64,000 bases of DNA from assembly GCF_019649055.1 (NCBI RefSeq), contig NW_026570296.1:62001-126000 (forward strand), written 5' to 3'. Of the stretch, positions 50,472 through 61,960 are shown in pieces (position 1 is the first letter of the stretch; every line of letters begins with the position of its first letter). The DNA is from Paramacrobiotus metropolitanus (Eukaryota; Tardigrada; Eutardigrada; Parachela; Macrobiotidae). The notes under the pieces were generated by a model. That model made no database searches, was not told the origin of the DNA, and saw only the letters and a program-made list of their open reading frames with translations. A program made the position numbers and the translations under genes.

Positions 50472-50840
50472 TATCACCGTGGACTGTGAAAGAGTCCAGG
50501 ACGGAAGCCCAGACTGACAGGACTCCGTAGAATGTAGAACGTGTCGTACTAGGGATCAAATGCGCAACGCACGATATCCAGACTACGTTATACAATTTAA
50601 TAGTGTCTCCGATCGAGAACCAAAACACACTAACGTTCAATACACTCAGAGAGCCAAATTCCACCTGCTCTCGACAACTCTAATACACTGCGCAGCAGTG
50701 AACACAATGAACGGCAGTAGCCGACCAATCAGAGAAGCGCTGCGTCACAGACGGCAATTCCCCACGGAGTAGTGCAACGAAGCACTCCCGTAGCGCCAGT
50801 AGCGTCACGCAGGTGGACGCAAGGGAGCCATCGCCTCACA
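50472..50840 (-). repeat. 5' LTR of element B (369 bp)
   Basis: Direct repeat of 26958..27325 with about five differences. It begins TGTGAGGCG and ends GTGATA on the minus strand, is followed by the primer site, and is flanked outside by gacg. Confidence 0.9.
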
Positions 50841-50844
50841 GACG
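50841..50844. repeat. Target-site duplication of B, right copy
   Basis: gacg directly outside the 5' LTR, matching 26954..26957. Confidence 0.7.
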
Positions 50845-51934
50845 CAATGAATTTTCAAAAATTTTAAACTCTTATAACTTATTCAGTTTACATCTGACCA
50901 GCTTCATTTTGGTTCAGAATGTGTATGGGAATTTACTCCATGTGATGGAGTGATCAAACTTAGAGTCGGATAAAACACCGAATTATTTGCCCCACATTTG
51001 CTATTCTGAGAAAATCACTTTTTTGTGAACGGTATAGACTAAGCTGGGCAGCAGGCCTATTCTTGGTGCGAGTGCTGCGCATCCTGTTGTGCCCCGGCGT
51101 CAATCGGGTCACGTATTGTTTCAGCTGAGCAGGAATGACTCTCTGACACTCTCTCTCACTCACCTGCCAGTGGTGAATGGAGATGGAGATGAAAACAGGG
51201 CAATAAATTTCATTGTTCTACCTGATCATTTATGATAGCGCGCGTACCTTCTGGTTCTTATACAAACATTTGCTGCCGCTGATAATTTCGTGGATTGTGG
51301 TCAGCAAACTTGCCATCCCGCCAGAACAGAGAAGTTTTTTCTTCTGCGCAGTATTAAAACCTTGTAAAAGGTTTCTGCTCGATCATAGTTTTTAAAATAG
51401 TTAACGGTGTACAATTTTTTCATAAAAGCTTGATTCACATCAGTAGATAGAGAAATGAATTCTCTATCGATTCCTGTATAATTTAAAATGGCGTAATGTG
51501 AGTAGAAATTCACCTTAACACAAGTTCTTATTAGCAGTTGCAAGTTCACACATCACTTTTGTCTAGACTAACTTTCGCTATCAAAAACAGATGATCATTT
51601 CTCTGCTTATACATGGGAAAGTTAGCAAAACGTAAAACAGCGCCGACGTCATTATACGGCGCATACAATCGACCAATTAGTAAGCTCAAACGGAAGAAAC
51701 AGCCATGTACTTTACCAGATAAGTACATAAAAAAGGCGTACGTTACTCATGTGACGTTACCCCCGCATTTAAACGGTTTCCGTCCGCGGGAACCCATAAT
51801 ACACGAGAAACAACAACAACACAAGCTACCTCCCCTTGGGAGCCTCATCCGCGTAATCGTGTCCAGGGGGATATCCTTGCCGTTCTTCCGAAGATACCGC
51901 TATCCCATCCACCGCTTTGCCGTACATCTGGACT
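50845..51934. other. Right flank of element B, no gene recognised
   Basis: AT-rich and anonymous. The plus-strand frame beginning at 51613 runs into the antisense of the next gene and is not counted as a gene. Confidence 0.4.
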
Positions 51935-53826
51935 TCACAGGCGCTCCAGATCACTCAGTGCGAACGCCGCGTCCGTCCAACCCTCTCGCGCTTCCTTCAT
52001 CCGCTTGGCAGCATCCTGGTTCCCTTGTTCTGCTCGATCCAGGATCTCCATGGCGCGGGTGGTCTCCGGGAGGATATGGAAGGTTGTCGTCGGTGTGGAT
52101 AGGTGGAAGGGGGCCAACATCGCTCTCATCTCCGCTCGGTTCTTCTGCAGGGCACGCAGCATATCCAGCTCCAGGATAAGTTTACCCTGGACAATCCGCG
52201 CTGCTCCTCGGATTTTCGGGTCCATGTTATGCCACTTTTCGTAAGTGCATACGATCGGGGTGGTCTTTTCCTTGGTGTGCGGAATATACTGCGGCAAACT
52301 GAATCGCAGGGACATTCCGTTCACAGTCTGCACAACCGCATGGTAAACACGCCAAAACCATGGCGTCATCAAATGCACATTAGGCAATTCCGCCACCACC
52401 TCCTGAATACGCTTCTTCAGGATGTCGCGTTCACGAAGGAAGTCTTGGGCCTCCTTGCTGGTGCCGTTTCCTGCATTTTTACGCGCAGCGTATCCTCCTG
52501 GCTCCGCCTCGCCCTCTACAATTTCTTGCGGGATCAGACGAGCCGTTGAACGCGGATTGAATGCAACCTGGTCAAACTGGTAGGAAATCAGGTATGGCAC
52601 CTTATCCATGAGGTCCATATAATCGACCACAAACTCCACAAGTCCTGCCATCTTCTGGAGTGACGCAGCGATAATGGTCGACGTCAGAGATCGACCCTGT
52701 CCTGCCGCCACACGTCTATAGCGCACCATCCGATAAACCGCTTTCTGGAAGCTAAGCAGTTTGTCCAGTGCGATGTCTTCACAGCTCACATCCAAGTACG
52801 GATCCGTCTGGTACTGCTTATGCTGTTTCCATTGCTTGTAGGAAGTTGAATACGTGGGATTCACTTCATCCACGTATTTCGACAGCTCCTTCAGCATCGT
52901 GAAAAAATCTTCCCAGGCCGATCTTTGGAGATGATTCATGGCAAGGACGTTAAAGTCCTTGTCAGTCGATACTTCTCGGAGTCCACGCAGAACGGCCATT
53001 ACTGCAGGGACAGCTGTTATGAAATCGTCATTCTCGCCAATTGACGGGTAAGGCAGCTGTTCCAGTATTGCCACCATCCCTCCCTCTTTCAGATGCTGTT
53101 CTTCGAGGCCAGTCAAAACTGAGGGATCCTTGAAAAAGTGTGCCGTCATCAAGGCGTTGGTGCTAATAGAAACTGATTTTTCCATGAGTAACGCTGGTTG
53201 CTGTGAAGCAGAGGACTCCAGTGCGATTTTGTTCGTGTTACTCGTAACACGGAACTTCAGCACTTCACCACTATCCCCGCTCACTTCAAGGAGCTGCACT
53301 TCATCCTGTCAAATACAATACTGTATGTGACAATGTTAATGTGCCGTTATTAACATGTTTAAGCATTCATATGCACTGTACATGCAGTAAACATGATGTT
53401 CACGAAGTCATGATTAGACTGCTGTACCTGGAATCGTACCTTCTTCTTCACCGCCAACTGTTTCACAGATCCCACTTCGATCTGCGAAAACTGGCTCACC
53501 ACTGCGGCACGCGCTTCATCAGCCATCACCGACGGTCGGGGCACTCCGCGTCCTCGTCCAGCGATCTGTACATACAGTACACTGTAACGCACATTCTATG
53601 CACAGTGTTAAAACTGTACACAAACAGCATAAATGGGAAGTTCAGAAATCAGGTTTCTGAATCATTGACATACCGATCCTTGCTTCATAGGCACCACATC
53701 AGGAACTTTATCTTCCTGATCCTCCAGCTGCCACAAACGCTGATAGTGGCCATCGTCATCTTCCAGGTTCTCCTTAATTGGGACCAGCACATGCTGAGGA
53801 ACTCGGCCAAATCTGGTTCGTAACAT
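51935..53826 (-). CDS. Three-exon gene of unknown function, 549 aa
   Basis: Exons are 53826..53674 (ATG, MLRTRFGRVPQHVLVPIK), 53565..53440 and 53305..51935. Junctions are GTATGT..CAG and GTACG..CAG, both phase 0, with introns of 108 and 134 bp. The frame is uninterrupted. Exon 1 is acidic. Exon 2 has an RGRG patch. Exon 3 is long and mostly helical (FQKAVYRMVRYRRVAAGQGR, then AASLQKMAGLVEFVVDYMDL), with no membrane segment, signal peptide or catalytic motif I recognise. The compact helical fold could suit a nucleoprotein-like or scaffolding role, but this is only an impression. It may be a host gene or a captured gene, since its neighbours are element fragments. Confidence 0.6.
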
Positions 53827-54734
53827 CTTACGGGAATCCAGATTTTCACTACAAATTCAGCACTAACTGACACAAACTTCAGAAACTGCAGATCTCAGAA
53901 ACACTATTTCTAAGATCGCTCACCGCAAGATATCGAAATTTCAAAAACGCTCGAAAATTTTCGCAGTTAATTTAAAACTGAGAAACCAAAGTTCTTCGCA
54001 TTGACAGAACACACACTGAAACACTGAACTTGAGTTCGGCGTGCAACAGGTTAAGTTTTTTCGCTGCACGTGCTTCAGCATGGCCAAGCATATGACTCAT
54101 ACGCTTTGTGCCCTAATTACTGGTGCCTTTTTCTCCCCTTTACTCGTACAACTCCTTGTACATCTTTCTGATGCATAATAGTTACTGTACTCATAATGGT
54201 TTTTTCAACTGCTTTATTTTCACGAATTCTTTTCTTTTCGTGAATGAGATTTGCATTTCTTTCTTTCCTACCGTACTGTATGTGTAGCACTACTGCACAT
54301 AATATTTCCGGTATTTTTGATTTTGGCTATGTATGTACTGATTTCTACACACATTTCAACGCAAGCCACCTTATTCACTGCTAACCTTTATTAACCAACA
54401 TTTTCCTGGTTAAATCAACAAATAACCGAAACAAATATGGCCGTAAACACAACCGAACAAAATGCACAAAATTAAACTAACATTTTTCCTTGTTAGTTAA
54501 CCAACACGCGCAACAATGAGTTAGCACATCTCACGCACAAGGTTATTATGCCAAACAACATCCATCAAAGAGCAACCATAATTCGAATTAATTCGACAAT
54601 AATTTGTCAATTGTTAAACTAAAATTTCAGGTCAGAACCAAATAAACGAAAATCGATTTATTATTCAACGGGATATCGTAAAATTAAACACTGCCAAGAA
54701 TCCGCGCGTAATCTACTTTACCGATAAAGTAGAT
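53827..54734. other. AT-rich spacer, no gene recognised
   Basis: It probably contains the promoter of the three-exon gene. No repeat or ORF of note was seen. Confidence 0.4.
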
Positions 54735-55655
54735 TTAAACCGGATCCAACATGTACTCATCATCCAATTCCTCTTGTTCCTGCTGTTGATTCCAGAATTT
54801 CGCTTGATTTGGTTTGAAAAATTTGAATTGTTCAGTTTTCTTCATCCCAAGAGCTTCGTGATTCAGCATATTCATATGCTGATACAGCTCGATCTGATTT
54901 ACCACCATAGTTTTACACTGTTTGACTTTCGGATTATTCCAGTTTGGCAGATAATCTGGAATATCGCAAGAAGCTGCTGAATCGGGCTCATTAGGTACGA
55001 TGCCTTCGTTCCTTGACAAAGCAACTGCCACAACGTTTTCCTTTCCCTTAATGTACTTCTGGATCATGTCGTATTCCTAACACATGATCGCCCATCTTCC
55101 CAATCTACCTCCTGCATCCTTCATACTCTTCATGTACTGAAGTGCAGAGTGATCGGTGTAAACTTCGAACTTATGCCCTGACAGGTAATGTCTCCACTTT
55201 TTGAGAGCTGAAACCAGAGCAAAGCACTCTAGTTCTGTCGGGTAGTAGTTCTGCTTCTGGATTGGTTTTAACTGAGTACTCATGTACTCAATTGGCTTCC
55301 AATCACTGCCAATCAACTGCTTCATTACAGCACCTACTGCAACACCTGAAGCATCGATATACAGCTGAATCGGGGCTTCGGGATCATATCTGGCCATCAC
55401 TGGAGCATTACACAATGCGTTTTTGGTATCCTGCACTGCAGCCTCCTGCTCCGGGCCCCATTTCCATGGTACATTCGCTCGAATCAGGCGAGTGTAAGGT
55501 TCGGCCCGTGCTGCATAATTCTCAATGAATCTCCGATAGAATCCAGCCATCCCATTGAAGCGCTGGATGTCCTTGACATTTCGGAATGGACCAAAATTCA
55601 TTACAGCCTTTACCTTGTCTGGATCTGTGTGGATTCCTTCTGCATCCACTGGTCG
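54735..55655 (-). pseudogene. Ty3-type RT-thumb and RNase H fragment
   Basis: The frame starts in the middle of the thumb (AEGIHTDPDKVKAVMNF) without its palm domain. It carries the RNase H motifs LYIDASGVAVGAV, LECFALV and YTDHSAL. A TAG near 55075..55080 interrupts it, after which it continues in frame. The last catalytic aspartate is replaced (VAVALSRN where DALSR is usual). A short acidic tail ends at 54735. It lacks integrase and is a 5'- and 3'-truncated relic of an element distinct from A and B. An AG lies just before the first codon, so exon capture is possible but unproven. Confidence 0.75.
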
Positions 55656-55828
55656 TTAAGTATTCTGCATTTACGCTGTAGATATCGGTGCTGGATCTTT
55701 CCTTGTGCCTGGCTTAGATCTGATCTGCTGATTAATTTGCATTAAAGGATATAGCGCAAAGCGCTGATTGGTTGCCTATCTTACCTGTGGAATCTGCCGC
55801 ATTTTAAACTTTCACATCCGTAAAGCGG

Positions 55829-55835
55829 TATAAAA
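55829..55835 (+). promoter_or_regulatory. TATA box before the RG-rich ORF
   Basis: ggTATAAAAtc lies about 154 bp before the ATG at 55989, in otherwise gene-free sequence. Confidence 0.5.
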
Positions 55836-55988
55836 TCACTTGCGTGTAGCGTGCAGAAATCGGCATTGTGGATTTTTCGTTTCGGCACCAGTGGTGTATT
55901 AGATTCTTCGCTTTTCTGAGTGTGATTTTGACGCTTTTCTCTTTACACTGTTAGCGTTAAAGGTCACTACTTTTTCTTTAGTTTGGGC

Positions 55989-56784
55989 ATGCCGCCTATC
56001 GATCCTAACCGTGTTTTCGATAAATCGGTAGACGCTATTTTTCATTCGTCTTCCAACCAGCAGCACAGTATAATGCCGGTTATAATCACCGAGGAAGGGT
56101 GGAGCCCGTGGTTCTTTCCGTGGTAACTTTCGTCCGTACGGCAGAGGAAATCATCGGAATTTTGGAAACAATAATCTCCGTTGCGGAAACGATCACTGGC
56201 GTCGTAATGGGAGACATCTGGGCGCACCGGAGGTTATTGAAGTACCTGATGGAGCTCCTAACGCAGCTGCACCAGTTGAAGCTGCCGCAGCAAACATGGA
56301 GGTTGATGACCCGGGAAACCAAGCGGCGAATGCACCGAATCAGGGCCAAGTCGGCGGAGCTGTGGTTCCAGGTCAGCCCGATGCTGTCAACCCTGCTGTC
56401 GGTCTACATGGCCCGCCAGCCTTGAACGTTACTGTCGTCCCTCCGGCTGTCATTCCACCTGTGCAGCAGCAGGCCCAGCAGAATGCTGAATTTCCGGGCT
56501 TGCCACCAAATGTGTTGCCCCTTGCCGAAGTGCCGATTGTCCGCGATGCCCGCGACCGTTCTCCGGCTGATCGCCCACGCGCGCCGTCTGCGCCCTCTGG
56601 TCCCGTTGGTTCAGCTGAGCATAATTTTGTACCTGGTTATCTGGCCCAGCAACAGCAGCGAGAATTGGATGCTGATCGCCGACGACAGATGGCTGCAGAA
56701 GTTTCTCGCCGTTTGGATGCTGCTGCGTCTAGCTCTGGTATTACTGGCCTGTTTTCATTGGCTCCTAATGCTAATGGCAAGTAA
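55989..56784 (+). CDS. RG-rich, Ala/Pro-rich protein, frame interrupted near its start
   Basis: The ATG at 55989 opens a frame (MPPIDPNRVFDKSVDAIF) that stops after 45 codons. Coding character then moves to the -1 frame at a run of Ts (56036..56040; FQPAAQYNAGYNHRGR) and to the -1 frame again at aaggg (56094..56099). The last frame stays open for 229 codons to TAA at 56782..56784. The middle is RG/RGN-rich, like nucleic-acid-binding or Gag tails. The C-terminal half is Ala/Pro/Val-rich and ends in a Gln/Arg helix. A TATA box and AATAAA bound it, so it looks like a compact transcription unit. Family unknown. Confidence 0.45.
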
Positions 56785-57113
56785 CCTCGTGTAACCTTTC
56801 TATGATCTTTTGTTGTCTGCCTTTTTGATCTCACCTGTGTTACTGCTTATTGGGTTATCAATTTACTGCACTTCAGCGTTACTGCTTTTCCCGTTGTTTC
56901 TTTTACCAGTTCGTACTGTGTGTCAAGGCGTAATTTTGTGCTGGTGCGGATATTTTTGCTTGTTTGTTGTTGTTGACAGTTGTTACTGGATGATGTAGTA
57001 CTCGAGAATTCGTAAGAATACTACTGGTTGGTTGATTTGGTGCTTTTGCTCGTTTAATCCATAGTTCTACAGAATCGCACACAATCACATTTTAACATTT
57101 TATTATCACAGTC

Positions 57114-57119
57114 AATAAA
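57114..57119 (+). terminator. Poly(A) signal AATAAA after the RG-rich ORF
   Basis: Canonical AATAAA about 330 bp downstream of the stop. Confidence 0.5.
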
Positions 57120-58278
57120 GCTTTCTGCCGTATACTGTACATACAAAACACCATTTAAACTCAAACGGCACAGTACTGGTAATTTATAGTCTGCCTTCCT
57201 GGATCCTTGGACCTCCGCCCTGCCAAACCCGTGGACTTCCGGATGCCTCTTCGCCAAGGATTCCACACACTAACTTTCTGGAATCGCGGCGTACAGTCAC
57301 ATTGGGCATCGGATGGACGCGTGGATTGTGCGGTGGATCGGGATCAGGATGGATGAAAGTGCACAATCGCACTGGGATGTTGCGGGATGGATTGTTTATA
57401 TTGGCTCGGCCAAGCATCGTTCGTGGGGGTGACGTGTGGGAGTAGGATTACACGCCGGATGTACGAACGGATGCTGACTGTCCGCCTTCCACCTGCAACA
57501 CCAAGGATAATCTAGTCAATCTCTTCTGTGATTTGCTGTTCTCTTTTACTAGCGGTGTATATGATGTCATAACGCGAAGTCTATATAAGTTCTTGTTACT
57601 TCTAATATCGGGATCAGTAGTCTGAGATTTACTTCTGAGACTGCTTTCTAATTACGATTTCCTAGCGTTGTGAACTGTGATGTGAATTGGATAAGAGACA
57701 GCAATACTTGTTCCTACTGAAGTGCATAGTTGTTCCCGGATTATCGCTTAGTATACAGGTTTGCTCGTGACACAATCGTCCTAGCTCTTGCCGATCCTCA
57801 CAGGACTTACGACCGGAGATTGTAGTTGGACTATCGTTTAGGGATTCCTGACTCGTGTTCCTGAATCGTTCGTCTTATTTCCGCCATAGTTCTTCTGTCA
57901 CAGTTTGAGAGTACGAGTGCCTACCGACTGACATTTACAGGCGTGGAAGAGTAAAGATAGTTCATGGAGCCTTAAACGGCGTGAACGCTTATACCCGACA
58001 GTAGTAAACATGCATGAGTTAATAAAAAGTTAAAAAAATTTTACATCACCACAGAAAGAGCTCATCAAACTTTTCTATTCCTTCCGTTGTACAAATGGCT
58101 GGAGCCGCGTTTCCCCGCTGTATGTTGAGTGTACAGTCCTTGGTGCCGATGGTGGTATCAGGTGGCGGATTCGAGCGGCATAACCCGGCAGTATCGACAG
58201 TTAACTGGAGATGCTGCTGGTCGTCTTGAAACCGAACCGGCGCGGCACACCAGTGGCAGGTTCACTTGAAAACGCCAC

Positions 58279-58316
58279 GAACCACTATGGAAGTAGATTC
58301 GCCTCCATAGTGGTTC
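58279..58316. repeat. Perfect 13-bp inverted repeat
   Basis: gaaccactatgga (58279..58291) and its exact reverse complement (58304..58316) with a 12-nt loop. Confidence 0.85.
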
Positions 58317-58708
58317 TGGGCAGGAAGGCAAATGTTTTCATGCTTTCCCGGAGGAAGGGGCGGAAGGATGGTGGTTTTCTGTCTAGTAAAGTTGCTTGAC
58401 TGTTTCTAAGCGGTTCCTATGTTAACCTCTTCTAGCTTACCACGAACGCAGCATGTACAAAATTTATTGCAAGCCAGCAGTTAGGTTTCTAAACCAGAAT
58501 TTGGATTGTAGTTAAATGAAAATCGTCACATTAAACATTAGTTTAATTTTCTGGTTTCGGGCTATCTAATAATTTCGCCTATGCTGTTCCAAGTTATCAC
58601 AGTTCCGCTAACTTTTGCAGTTTTTGAGGCAGTGGCAATCCGGAGATGCACGTCTCACTGACTACATGAGTTACAGAAGTGATCCGTTGGGCTGTTTACC
58701 AGTCCATA

Positions 58709-58739
58709 CCTTGCGAAAATTAACCTTGTTCGCACTGCG
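58709..58739 (+). repeat. 31-bp repeat, copy 1 (LRKLTLFALR)
   Basis: ccttgcgaaaattaacc.. matches 60434..60464 with one change. In the plus frame 58693..58791 it encodes TLRKLTLFALRWYL. Confidence 0.6.
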
Positions 58740-60433
58740 CTGGTATCTGTGTACCGGAAGCTACTCAAAACAGCTCCTCCACCAGCAGTAAAGAAAGAAG
58801 CGGCGTATTATGGTATGAAGAGACGTGTGTGATATCTTTCTACGGATAGATTTGGTCAGAAGTTAAAGTATTTTCGTTTTCAGGATATCATCAGTCTCAG
58901 GCTTGCAGCCTAGAGTACTGTAGGTTTGGGAACACATAAATTTCAAAAGCTGATCTATTTGAATCGCGTTTGACATCAAGGCCGGCAAATAAACCGGCGT
59001 CTATCCCACGAGTTGCATATGTATGTACCATCGTTATTTCCAACCGGCAGCGTTTCACATTTATCGATGACACATTTTGGTCTGAAGGAATGCAGATTAA
59101 ATTAGTCCAGTCAGCTACCATTTTCTAGTGCATAAGCTTATTCTGGCCAGGACTCAGGACAGCGCTGAAGGAAGGAAGGCTGATCGGTGGGCGACGGTTG
59201 GACAATGAACAGTGGTCAGTTTATGGGCAGTGTAGTGTATAGCTGTTTAATATGGGTGCAACTTTTTAAGCATGTTAGGCTTGGGATTTTTCCTGTTACA
59301 AACTTGAGTTTTTGTGCCAGAATGTATTCTAGAAATTAGTTTTTTATCTGTTCTTCAATAAAAATATTAATGTCTTCTGAGAAAAATATTTACGATAGGA
59401 TTGGCGTATGTTTTCTTAACGTCATTTTCGACGCCTCGAATGGTGTACGAAACGAGTCATTCAACTGACGTTGATAAAGACAACGGTAATAAAATTATTC
59501 CGTATTGTCGAATCCTTTCATCATTTAAGGTGAGAAACATTGTACAGTACTTGCAGATGCACTAAAACTTTATTTATCATAAAGGTGACCCATGGCAATC
59601 TTGTGCTTTGGCACCGGTTCCAGATGGAAAACGAAGATCCAGCGGGAGACGGCGCGGGGAGTGCCCTCTCAAGGCAATCGACAACCAAGTATGATCAAGC
59701 CGCAGAAAAAAGGCAGGGAAAACATAGAAGGTTCAGGCAGTTGTTAGTTATTGCAGCGAGGAAAAATGATTGCTCATAACAAGTACGGCGAGACAGTGTC
59801 GTTGTTTGGTTTTTTGGAATTCCTGTTGAGGCTGGCGCAATCACGTCTTTACCTTTGCTTTTACGTTTGCAATTTTCAGCTTGGACATCTGAAAGTATGG
59901 CTATACTTTGGAAGTAAACCAATACTTTGAAAGTGCTGTAATACTTTCGAAGTACTGGTGCACAGAAGTGACCTTCCCGAACGTTCCCAAACAGGCCGAT
60001 ACAGACTCAATGCGCACAAGGATGCACTATGTAATGCAGACTTTAAGTTTGCAGACTTGCTTTTTTTGGCATATTGGTACTTTTTGGTATTAGTAGTGCA
60101 GTGTGCAGTTAATGCTTTTAGTGTGCAGTTAAAACAGACACGTTTGCACCGTGGTGCATTATAGTGCAGCGACGACAACAACAAATGCTAATTGTGAACC
60201 GCACATCTGCACCGTACTGGTACAGATCTTTACCTTTACCGATGCAGCCTTCGAGGAGACTTCTGGAGGATAATGTGCCTACCGGTGAGCGTTGAAGACC
60301 AACGCCAACTGGATATAGACTCTGCACCGAAAATCATCGCATGACAGTTGTTTCGGCAACGGCAAACAGATGACCCACGTTTTATAATTGACAAATAATA
60401 TGGACAATCCTTTGGTTGGTGTAACGCTCTATT

Positions 60434-60464
60434 CCTTGCGAAAGTTAACCTTGTTCGCACTGCG
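60434..60464 (+). repeat. 31-bp repeat, copy 2 (LRKLTLFALR)
   Basis: It encodes SLRKLTLFALRCYL in the plus frame 60388..60579. The encoded peptide is conserved between copies while the flanks differ. The pattern L..L...ALR.YL recalls the first helix of a SOCS box, tentatively. Confidence 0.6.
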
Positions 60465-60961
60465 GTGTTATCTGGACAGCGATTTTTGTGGAAGAGGTTA
60501 TTCCGTTTCCAAGAACAAAGGCGCAAAACCTTGGTATTACAGTGTTATACATACTTGTACTGAATTTTTAAGATATTAATTCATTTTTGTGATAAACAAT
60601 CTTAAGGTCACAGCAAAGAGGTTTTTTCGGCGACCGCTCATTCCACCTTTGACAGTGCTGTCTACTTCTTAATCTCTTGGTTCGGTGCTGCCCACAAAGT
60701 CACGGGTGCACGGGTGCTAATGCGGGATAATGGGTGAAGTTTATACCATAAAATCAAATCAAAAAAGTATATTAAGGTTTCTAAATTAACAAACAAAAGT
60801 TTCCTTTAGCCGGGCAAGATATCTATCTGCATTTGAAGGAGCTGGCTGCTGTACCGGTAGGTGGATAATAGTAAATGGTAAAAATCGACTGATGGACATC
60901 ACAAATTACACCATACGGATGCATATAAAGAGCCTTAATAATTTATTAGCGGTCTGAGTAG

Positions 60962-61946
60962 TGTCGTGCAATAGGGAAAATGAAAGACGTTGTATGGTGT
61001 CTGACGTTATCGATACCACTTCCCGGACCACGACCAGTCGGGGGAATAGAGCGACTCTTAATCTCAACTTCTTATGTATTTCATGGAGCGAAAGTTCAAG
61101 GATGTTGATGTACAAGTATGAGATGATATGCAAGGATGAAGAAGAGGATCCGGAACCCGAAAGCCTGCTGAAAGAGAAGACACGAAAGGAAAACACAAGA
61201 GGGATGCGTGAAGTGATACGTTACCTGTCCGACGCTAGATGGTAGCTGAAGCGTATGAGAAATCCATCAACCTGGCGCTACAGGGCATGAAGATCGAAGG
61301 GACCGAAAGGTCAAGGCAAACAAGTGGGATCAAGTGGGTAACCTGTAACGTCACGAGACTATCCGAAGATGATAATGCACGTCGACGAAGTAGAGGAATG
61401 ACCCCTGACGATAGGTGAAAGGTCACCCAGAGGTCAGTTTGAACAGCCTCACTTGGAAAGAGAAGACCAGAGCAAAAGCCTGAAGTTAATCAGATCGAGT
61501 AACAAGACTACTTTTGTTGGGATTACAACTCTTGACATTTGTGTGGGCGACGAGCGCCTTATATAGCCGTTGGCACCGCAAGTGCTGGCTGGCTCTTCGT
61601 ACGCGCAGGTACGGGTCTGAGAACAATAGGGATTCAGAATCTAACCAATAAGAGACATCTAAGGACACGTGGACTAATCACACCGCTGCACAACTACACG
61701 TGGACTAATGAGAACATCAGGTCAACTAATACACTAGAACAATAGGTTGAGCAACGTCATCGAAGCGCGGTCACGTCGAAATGGCAAGTCGCGGTCAAAG
61801 TTCTCTGCTGGGGATTTCTAAGAAGTCCATACTCGGAGTCGCGGTCATGACTCGCGTAGAAGTTGTAGTAAAGCCTAGGCCTTAGTAGTAGGGGTAGAAG
61901 TAGTAAAGTAGTACCGATGTGTACTAAGGGACGCCAGTACACGTCA
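60962..61946 (-). repeat. 3' LTR of element C (985 bp), same family as LTR A
   Basis: It begins TGACGTGTAC and ends GCACGACA on the minus strand, like LTR A. It is preceded (to its right) by a purine tract, not by a primer site, so it is the 3' LTR of an element whose body lies to the right. Flanking bases on the left are gagtag; the partner flank is outside the window. Confidence 0.88.
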
Positions 61947-61960
61947 CCCCCGCAAACGAG
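61947..61960 (-). other. Polypurine tract of element C
   Basis: The minus strand reads CTCGTTTGCGGGGG immediately before the TG of the LTR. The G-run next to the LTR is the expected start site for plus-strand DNA synthesis. Confidence 0.75.

Larger units (their letters stand above)
26958..50840 (-). mobile_element. Complete giant LTR retrotransposon B (Ty3-like), about 23.9 kb
   Basis: The boundaries are two direct repeats of 368 and 369 bp, identical by eye except for about five differences, flanked by the 4-bp duplication gacg. A primer-binding site abuts the 5' LTR. In order the element carries: leader, Gag (49075..45387), a Pro-side ORF and protease (45309..42882), a Cys-rich spacer ORF, RT (42302..39957), RNase H and integrase (39857..37491), then about 9 kb with further ORFs (37454..28119) and a 0.8-kb 3' untranslated region. 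PBS, LTRs and domains agree on the minus orientation. The LTR similarity indicates a fairly recent insertion, yet most ORF junctions need frame changes. Confidence 0.9.
57120..60961. other. Gene-poor stretch
   Basis: No convincing gene. It contains a 13-bp hairpin (58279..58316) and a pair of related short coding-like segments (58693..58791 and 60388..60579). Confidence 0.45.

Noticed and set aside
51613-52179. 188-aa plus-strand ORF
   Set aside because: Its second half is the antisense of the long exon of the three-exon gene, and the first half has no recognisable character.
56810-56998. Hydrophobic 62-aa ORF that might be an envelope fragment
   Set aside because: Low-complexity Leu/Cys/Val stretch in presumed 3' untranslated sequence, with no envelope motif.
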